A stretch of 5,226 bases of DNA from assembly GCA_031256575.1 (NCBI GenBank), contig JAIRQI010000064.1, forward strand, positions 1 through 5,226, given 5' to 3'. Below, in pieces: positions 1 through 3,550 of this stretch (its first letter is position 1; every line of letters starts with the position of its first letter). The DNA is from Coriobacteriales bacterium. GTDB taxonomy: Bacteria > Actinomycetota > Coriobacteriia > Coriobacteriales > UBA8131. A model generated the notes under the pieces. It saw nothing but the letters and a program-made list of their open reading frames with translations. It did not search any database and was not told the DNA's origin. A program made the translations under genes and the position numbers.

Positions 1-30
1 AGTTGCGAAATAGTCGAACCTTTTTGCCAT
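1..30 (-). CDS. Start of a probable DUF47 / PhoU-like phosphate-transport accessory protein (partial)
   Basis: Only the first ten codons are visible, reading MAKRFDYFAT from an ATG at 30-28 and running off the left edge. The beginning matches the characteristic start of DUF47 (PhoU-like, 'Pit accessory protein') family members, which commonly open with Met-Ala-basic-basic-Phe-Asp-Tyr-Phe. These cytoplasmic helical proteins are usually encoded beside PiT-type phosphate permeases and are thought to modulate them. Here the gene lies downstream of such a permease on the same strand, which supports the call. A purine-rich AGAAGGG at 38-44 sits 7 nt before the ATG. The identification rests on a ten-residue match plus context, so it is good but not certain. 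The gene order (permease first, accessory second, 222 nt apart) is the reverse of what I expect in many genomes. Confidence 0.68.
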   Translation of the reverse strand, partial: MAKRFDYFAT

Positions 31-252
31 TAGAATTCCCTTCTTTCAGCGGTCAATACAAACAATCGCCTCAGACCCTAAATGTTTAATTAACCTTAAG
101 AACTACTCAAATCCAAAGATACACTCTAACTAGAAGACACATGCAAATCCAATAACCTACCTATATCCGAAAATCCACCCTATTCAGAATACCTAAACAA
201 CTACTAAGATTTACACAAACCTAAAACCTTCATGTATTTAGTGAAAAATACA
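31..252. other. AT-rich intergenic gap with strong strand skew between the permease and the DUF47-like gene
   Basis: This 222-bp gap holds no convincing gene. From 101 to 230 the plus strand has 37 C and only 7 G in 130 bases, so a minus-strand transcript here would be G/U-rich and almost free of C, and therefore poorly structured. A plus-strand (antisense) transcript would be C-rich and G-poor, the composition of Rho-utilisation sites. I found no convincing -35/-10 pair for a separate promoter of the DUF47-like gene, so it may be co-transcribed with the permease. The 8-bp palindrome TTAATTAA at 86-93 is probably chance in AT-rich DNA. Confidence 0.5.
38..44 (-). promoter_or_regulatory. Ribosome binding site of the DUF47-like gene
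   Basis: Minus-strand AGAAGGG lies 7 nt upstream of the ATG at 30. It is a good Shine-Dalgarno match at normal spacing and supports the ten-codon edge fragment as a genuine gene start. Confidence 0.6.
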
Positions 253-253
253 T
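232..253 (-). terminator. Perfect 8-bp AT-rich inverted repeat at the permease stop codon (weak terminator candidate)
   Basis: Minus strand ATGTATTT, a 6-nt loop TTCACT, then AAATACAT: a perfect 8-bp stem whose first base is the last base of the permease TGA. Only two of eight pairs are G-C, and the following sequence (GAAGGTTTTAGG) has just four consecutive T's, so it is a weak intrinsic terminator at best. It could instead protect the 3' end of the permease message, or be a palindromic protein-binding site. Confidence 0.3.
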
Positions 254-1317
254 CAAGTAAAAAAGTGCTTGGCGATTGTGGCAAAGACAAAGCCAATCAG
301 TCCACAGCCGGGAAAAGTCAAAACCCAGGTCAGTACCAGGTCCTTCACCGAACCCCATTTCAATGAGCGAAGAGACTTGGCTGCTCCTACTCCCATGATA
401 GCTGTGCCGCTGACTTGGGTAGTAGATACCGGAATACCGGTGAAAACTGCGAAACCAATGCATAAGGTGCTAGCCAGGGAAGCCGAAAAGCCTTCGTATT
501 TCTCAAACGAGACCATCTCCATCGCTACCTTTTTAATGATTCGCTTGCCACCTAGGCTGGTGCCCAGACCCATGGTCAAAGAGCAGAGGATGATTGCCCA
601 CACTGGATAAGAGAGCTGCTCCACACTGGTGCCAACCAGTTGCGCTGCTCCCAATGTGACACCCAGCATCATGATGCTCATGAATTTCTGGCCATCTTGG
701 GCGCCATGCATGAAAGCCACCCCAGCAGCTCCCAGCACCTGAGCCACGGTGAACACCCGGTCCGCCAGACGCCGATGGACACTGCGAAAAATCGCCCGGA
801 TTGCCTTGACTGTCAGCCAGCCAGCCCCGAAACCGAGCACTGACGAGATGACCAAGCCATAGATGACCTTCACCCATTCAGAGAAGTTCACCGCATCAAA
901 AGAACCTTGCATGCCAAAGGCTGCTCCGGTTAATCCGGCAATCAAGGCATGGCTTTCAGAGGTCGGTATGCCAAATATCCAGGCCACTCCGCCCCAGAGG
1001 ATGATAGCCACCATACCAGCTGCTACTCCCCATAAAGCGACCGTTGGGTCGTCACCAAAATCAACCATATGAAAAATCGTATTCGCTACCTTGGATGTGA
1101 CCAAGGTAATCGCAAACAGGCCGATGAAGTTCATCGCGGCTGCCATACCAATGGCGACATTAGGTTTCAAACATCTTGTGGAGACAACCGTGGCAATCGC
1201 ATTTGGAGCGTCAGTTGCTCCATTAACAATGATATCTCCGAGGATAAGTATGACTAAAGCCAACAAGACTGGGTTGCTGGTCACTAAAGATATAAAGTAC
1301 TCAAAACCGATGGTCAT
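253..1317 (-). CDS. pit: PiT-family inorganic phosphate permease
   Basis: Integral membrane transporter of the PiT (PF01384, phosphate transporter) family, predicted to import inorganic phosphate with a coupled cation. The 354-residue protein has the inverted duplication of the family. The N-terminal signature NGATDAPNAIATVVSTR is at 32-48 and its counterpart HGAQDGQKFMSI at 204-215. The paired motifs GIPTSESHALIAG (116-128) and GIPVSTTQVSG (294-304) lie in the two halves, and GTSLGGKRIIK at 252-262 is also typical. Hydrophobic segments occur near 17-35, 53-75, 92-114, 121-137, 151-170, 237-255, 278-296 and 327-348; a basic cytosolic loop (171-187) separates the halves. The length is short for PiT but complete. 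The ATG is preceded immediately by an in-frame TAG, so no upstream in-frame start extends it; the nearest purine tract, AAAAGGAA, is about 12 nt upstream. The gene follows gatB by a 478-bp gap and precedes a DUF47-like gene. Phosphate is the likely substrate, but some family members carry sulfate. Confidence 0.92.
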   Translation of the reverse strand: MTIGFEYFISLVTSNPVLLALVILILGDIIVNGATDAPNAIATVVSTRCLKPNVAIGMAAAMNFIGLFAITLVTSKVANTIFHMVDFGDDPTVALWGVAAGMVAIILWGGVAWIFGIPTSESHALIAGLTGAAFGMQGSFDAVNFSEWVKVIYGLVISSVLGFGAGWLTVKAIRAIFRSVHRRLADRVFTVAQVLGAAGVAFMHGAQDGQKFMSIMMLGVTLGAAQLVGTSVEQLSYPVWAIILCSLTMGLGTSLGGKRIIKKVAMEMVSFEKYEGFSASLASTLCIGFAVFTGIPVSTTQVSGTAIMGVGAAKSLRSLKWGSVKDLVLTWVLTFPGCGLIGFVFATIAKHFFT

Positions 1318-1392
1318 CTAGAGGTCGGTTCCTTTTCTTAATAGCCGTCTATACTTATCCCTTGAGCTAGGTTGAACACAAGCCTCAAGCAT
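1318..1392 (-). CDS. Possible 24-codon leader ORF directly abutting the permease start
   Basis: From an ATG at 1392-1390 there is an open frame of 24 codons ending in TAG at 1320-1318; the permease ATG is the very next codon. The peptide starts MLEACVQPSS and ends in a strongly basic stretch RDKYRRLLRKGTDL. Minus-strand GAAGGT at 1404-1399 leaves 7 nt between its GG and the ATG, a better Shine-Dalgarno arrangement than the permease itself has. With zero bases between stop and start, ribosomes finishing the leader could reinitiate on the permease. The leader also contains the AAAAGGAA that is the only candidate binding site for the permease start. It is not a recognised family. Alternatives are a chance ORF, or an N-terminal permease extension separated by an amber codon. 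Confidence 0.4.
   Translation of the reverse strand: MLEACVQPSSRDKYRRLLRKGTDL
1361..1389 (-). promoter_or_regulatory. Possible leader hairpin just after the leader ORF start
   Basis: Minus-strand CTTGAG (1389-1384) can pair with CTCAAG (1366-1361); with one bulged base the stem extends by CT/AG to eight pairs around a 12-nt loop. It begins right after the ATG of the leader ORF, so it could affect leader translation. There is no T-run, so it is not an intrinsic terminator. Short stems like this also arise by chance. Confidence 0.25.
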
Positions 1393-1398
1393 GTAGTT

Positions 1399-1404
1399 AC
1401 CTTC
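1399..1404 (-). promoter_or_regulatory. Shine-Dalgarno sequence of the leader ORF
   Basis: Minus-strand GAAGGT, 7 nt from its GG to the ATG at 1392. It is embedded in GTGAAGGT, the same octamer that recurs in the repeat array between this point and gatB. Confidence 0.4.
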
Positions 1405-1424
1405 ACACTCAAATGCTACTAGTC

Positions 1425-1430
1425 ATTATA
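1425..1430 (-). promoter_or_regulatory. Candidate -10 box of the permease promoter
   Basis: Minus strand reads a perfect TATAAT. Transcription would start near 1418, giving a leader of about 100 nt before the permease ATG and about 26 nt before the leader ORF. At 17-bp spacing the -35 position reads TTATGT, a poor match to TTGACA, which suggests that an activator may be required. The two ATGTAA half-sites just upstream occupy that -35 region. Confidence 0.5.
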
Positions 1431-1434
1431 GGCT

Positions 1435-1451
1435 TTACATGAACCTTACAT
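1435..1451 (-). promoter_or_regulatory. Two ATGTAA half-sites 11 bp apart: Pho-box-like operator candidate
   Basis: Minus strand carries ATGTAA at 1451-1446 and again at 1440-1435, an exact 11-bp period, ending 4 bp upstream of the TATAAT box where a -35 element would be. OmpR/PhoB-type response regulators bind direct repeats of about 7 conserved bases with 11-bp spacing, and PhoB-class sites replace the -35 element. On the opposite strand the half-sites read TTTACA and CTTACA, close to the TT(A/T/C)A(C/T)A repeats known for Bacillus PhoP. Position in front of a phosphate permease fits, but the regulator is not in the window and two hexamers are limited evidence. Confidence 0.4.
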
Positions 1452-1462
1452 AAGCCGGCAGC

Positions 1463-1488
1463 AAAACCCTATGCTTTTTGCGGTAGGG
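1463..1488 (-). terminator. Candidate intrinsic terminator between the repeat array and the permease promoter
   Basis: Minus strand: CCCTA (1488-1484) pairs with TAGGG (1471-1467), with two more G-C pairs inside past a small internal loop, an AAAAA loop, and TTTT at 1466-1463. It lies about 310 nt past the gatB stop and just upstream of the permease promoter elements, where it could end gat read-through. The stem is short and the T-run only four, so confidence is modest. Confidence 0.35.
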
Positions 1489-1543
1489 CAACTCTTAAGT
1501 ACCTTTAACGCTATCAAAAGGAATCATCCCTGCACAACGCAAA

Positions 1544-1774
1544 CCTTCAGCGCTCAGCTGGGCCTACACTGCAGAATTGAATCAGCACCTGAAACAGGAA
1601 CCTTCACTGCCTTGCATAAGCCTTCGCGCTCAACCGGGGTCTACACCGCAGTACGGAACCTTCACCTTGGACTGGAACCTTCACCACCCTGTAAAGGCTT
1701 TAGCGCTCAACCGAGGTTTCGCATCTCAGTCTTAGTCCTTTGCTGCTCATCTGAGACTGTTACCACTACCAACT
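1544..1774. repeat. Degenerate tandem array: 19/20-bp subunits in a 77-bp higher-order repeat
   Basis: The plus strand divides into consecutive units of 20, 19, 19 and 19 bp that recur every 77 bp: first copy 1544-1620, second copy 1621-1697, partial third from 1698. Equivalent subunits match well: 1621-1640 with 1698-1717 at 17 of 20, 1564-1582 with 1641-1659 at 14 of 19, 1583-1601 with 1660-1678 at 13 of 19, 1602-1620 with 1679-1697 at 13 of 19. Neighbouring subunits are also related: CTTCACCTTGGACTGGAAC (1660-1678) is followed by CTTCACCACC. The shared core is GGAAC-CTTCAC, reading GTGAAG-GTTCC on the gene strand. The third copy decays after 1717, although GACTGTTACCACTACCA near 1755 still resembles 1670-1687. 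A 77-bp period excludes a coding repeat. Confidence 0.65.
1727..1759. promoter_or_regulatory. Nine-pair inverted repeat downstream of gatB
   Basis: CAGTCTTAG (1727-1735) and CTGAGACTG (1751-1759) form a nine-pair stem with one G-U on the plus strand (one C-A mismatch on the minus strand) and a 15-nt loop. It begins 36 nt past the gatB stop. No T-run follows on either strand, so it is a 3'-end structure candidate and not a typical intrinsic terminator. Confidence 0.3.
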
Positions 1775-1795
1775 GATACTCCAAAATAAAGTCTC

Positions 1796-3550
1796 TTACT
1801 TAGCCAGTCTTGCGGATAATAGCTCGTTAATCAATTGGGGGTTGCCTTGGCCTTGCATCTGACGCATCACCTGGCCGACAAAGAAACCTAGCAATCCGGA
1901 CTTACCCGACTGGTACTCGCTGACTTTGTCTGGGTTAGCTGCCAGAACAGCCTCAATTGCTGCTTCGATGGCGGCACTGTCTGAGACCTGGCGCAGGCCA
2001 CGTTCGTCGACAATCACACCAGGGCTTTTACCACTGCTGGCCATCTCTGCAAAGACCTCTTTGAGTTGCTTGCTAGAAATCGTACCCTCATTGTTCAACT
2101 GAACCAATTCATAGATACCTGTTGGCGTGAAGGGTGCTTCAATCAGAGCTATCGCAGCTTGGTTGACCCAAGCACTAATATCATTTAGCAACAGGTTGGC
2201 AATGGGCTTAGCCAAACCAGTTGAATCTTCCGCCATAGCCATCGCTGCATCAAAGAAGCCAGCCAGTTGGGGGTCACCAGCCAGGTTGCCAGCATCTGAT
2301 GCCGGTAGCGCGTACTTATCCACATAACGGGCTTTCTTAGCATCGGGCAGTTCGGGCAGCTTGCCACGCACGGATTCGATGAATTCGCTGGTCAGATGAA
2401 AGGGAGCGAGGTCAGGGTCAGGAAAGTAGCGGTAGTCGTCGGCGGTCTCTTTGTTGCGCATGGCAATGGTGCGCTTGGTGGCTGGCTCCCAATGGCGGGT
2501 TTCTTGGCGAACCGTGCCACCGTTTTCGAGCACCTCAGCTTGGCGGCAAATCTCGTAGGACAGCCCGTCGTGCAGGTTTTTGAAGCTGTTCATGTTTTTT
2601 AGCTCGGTCTTGGTGCCAAAGGCGGTCTCACCGCGGCGGCGCAGGCTGATGTTACCGTCGCACCTCAGCGAGCCTTCTTCCATACTGACGTTGGAGATGC
2701 CCAAAGTCAGGTAAATCTGGCGGAGCTTCTGCAAGAACAGACGAGCTTCTTCGGGGCTGCGCAGGTCCGGTTCGGTGACCAGCTCAATCAGCGGCGAACC
2801 GCAGCGGTTGTAATCGACCAGCGAGTAAGCGGCCCCGCTGATGCGCCCGTCGGTGCCGCCGATATGCACCAGCTTGCCCGCGTCTTCTTCCATATGGATG
2901 CGGGTGATGCCAATGCGAGTCCGGTAGCCGCCAGCGAAGGATGCTAGGGAGATGCCCGGAGTGCTGGCTGCCGCAGCGTCGAGTGCTGCGGTGTTGGCTG
3001 TGCCGCTGGCTGGGGAGAAGCCCGGGGCGCTGGCTGCCGAGACCTGCTTCACCGCGGCGCTGTCATTGGTGGTGGCACTGTCGCTGGCAACGGTGCTGTC
3101 GCTGGTAGCGGCGGCGTCGTTGGCAACGGCGCTGTACTCGTCGCCGATTGCGACAGTCCCTTGACGATACTCCCGTTCTTCAGCGGCTTTACCAGTGACC
3201 TCCAGCTCAATAACGCCATTCATGCAGAAGGCGATTGGCCCCTGAGTGACCTGGTAGTTCTTTGTCATATCCGGGTAGAAATAATGTTTTCGGTAAAACA
3301 TCGTGTCCGGCATAATCTCGCAGCCGGTGGCCAAACCGGCCATGACGATGCTCTCGATGGCTGCCCGGTTCGGGGATGGCAACGACCCTGGTAATCCTAG
3401 GCATATCGGACAGACCTCGGAGTTCGCCTCCTCACCAAAAGCAAAAGTGCAGGAACAGAACATTTTGGTATTTAGGGTGGTCAGTTCGGTATGCACTTCC
3501 AAACCGATGACTGCTTCCCAGTCGCGCAGCACCTCATTTAGCTGTTTCAC
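1796..3550 (-). CDS. gatB: Aspartyl/glutamyl-tRNA amidotransferase subunit B (GatB) with a large low-complexity insertion
   Basis: GatB binds the misacylated tRNA and activates the Glu or Asp side chain with ATP, so that ammonia from GatA can form Gln-tRNA(Gln) or Asn-tRNA(Asn). Family motifs are clear: WEAVIGLEVHTEL (11-23), CSC (32-34) and CPIC (47-50) in a zinc-ligand-like pattern, FYRKHYFYPDMTKNYQ (85-100), RIGITRIHMEEDAGK (212-226), the GatB signature VDYNRCGSPLIELVTEPDLRS (within 245-265), and the C-terminal GatB/YqeY tRNA-binding domain (about 430-582). At 584 residues it is about 90 longer than usual; the excess is an Ala/Ser/Thr-rich insertion at about 122-208, after VIELEVTGK and before RTRIGITR. 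The start is GTG, overlapping the gatA stop by 4 nt (GTGA), with GGGAGGT inside the last gatA codons. The frame is intact throughout and all core motifs flank the insertion, so the protein is probably functional. Confidence 0.97.
   Translation of the reverse strand: MKQLNEVLRDWEAVIGLEVHTELTTLNTKMFCSCTFAFGEEANSEVCPICLGLPGSLPSPNRAAIESIVMAGLATGCEIMPDTMFYRKHYFYPDMTKNYQVTQGPIAFCMNGVIELEVTGKAAEEREYRQGTVAIGDEYSAVANDAAATSDSTVASDSATTNDSAAVKQVSAASAPGFSPASGTANTAALDAAAASTPGISLASFAGGYRTRIGITRIHMEEDAGKLVHIGGTDGRISGAAYSLVDYNRCGSPLIELVTEPDLRSPEEARLFLQKLRQIYLTLGISNVSMEEGSLRCDGNISLRRRGETAFGTKTELKNMNSFKNLHDGLSYEICRQAEVLENGGTVRQETRHWEPATKRTIAMRNKETADDYRYFPDPDLAPFHLTSEFIESVRGKLPELPDAKKARYVDKYALPASDAGNLAGDPQLAGFFDAAMAMAEDSTGLAKPIANLLLNDISAWVNQAAIALIEAPFTPTGIYELVQLNNEGTISSKQLKEVFAEMASSGKSPGVIVDERGLRQVSDSAAIEAAIEAVLAANPDKVSEYQSGKSGLLGFFVGQVMRQMQGQGNPQLINELLSARLAK
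2927..3187 (-). repeat. Repeat-derived Ala/Ser/Thr-rich insertion inside GatB
   Basis: This stretch encodes residues about 122-208 of GatB and contains in-frame duplications. A 36-bp period gives VANDAAATSDST (142-153) followed by VASDSATTNDSA (154-165); at DNA level TGGCAACGGTGCTGT (3085-3099) and TGGCAACGGCGCTGT (3121-3135) differ at one base. A 66-bp period gives SAPGFSPAS (174-182) and STPGISLAS (196-204); DNA at 2943-2973 and 3009-3039 is nearly identical. Both periods are multiples of three. The encoded segment should be disordered and surface-exposed. Confidence 0.75.

Larger units (their letters stand above)
1318..1795. other. 478-bp gatB-pit intergenic region, regulatory and repeat-bearing
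   Basis: There is no large conserved gene in this stretch. From the gatB side it holds a hairpin-forming segment (1727-1759), a degenerate tandem repeat array (1544 to about 1774), a terminator-like hairpin (1463-1488), a promoter candidate with 11-bp direct repeats (1425-1451) and a short leader ORF (1318-1392). A 101-codon plus-strand open frame (1471-1776) spans the array. It has no family resemblance, and the repeat period is not a multiple of three, so I do not call it a gene. Confidence 0.7.

Noticed and set aside
230..463. A 77-codon minus-strand frame overlapping the permease 3' end
   Set aside because: It is a shadow frame of the permease, with no Shine-Dalgarno or family resemblance.
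1318..1420. A known riboswitch or T-box in the permease leader
   Set aside because: The leader is only about 100 nt and I saw no conserved T-box, SAM, or other recognised riboswitch core sequences.
1544..1774. CRISPR array or decayed tRNA cluster (the 77-bp period is tRNA-sized and GGTTCCAGTCC resembles a T-arm)
   Set aside because: Repeats are diverged with no alternating unique spacers, and I could not fold an acceptor stem, anticodon arm or paired T-stem.
1471..1776. A 101-codon plus-strand open frame in the intergenic region
   Set aside because: It runs through a repeat array whose 77-bp and 19-bp periods are not multiples of three, has no visible family motif, and is opposed to all neighbouring genes.
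2927..3187. An intein, group II intron or other mobile insertion within gatB
   Set aside because: The insertion is short, low-complexity and in frame, and has no intein splice-block or intron features; internal duplications explain it.
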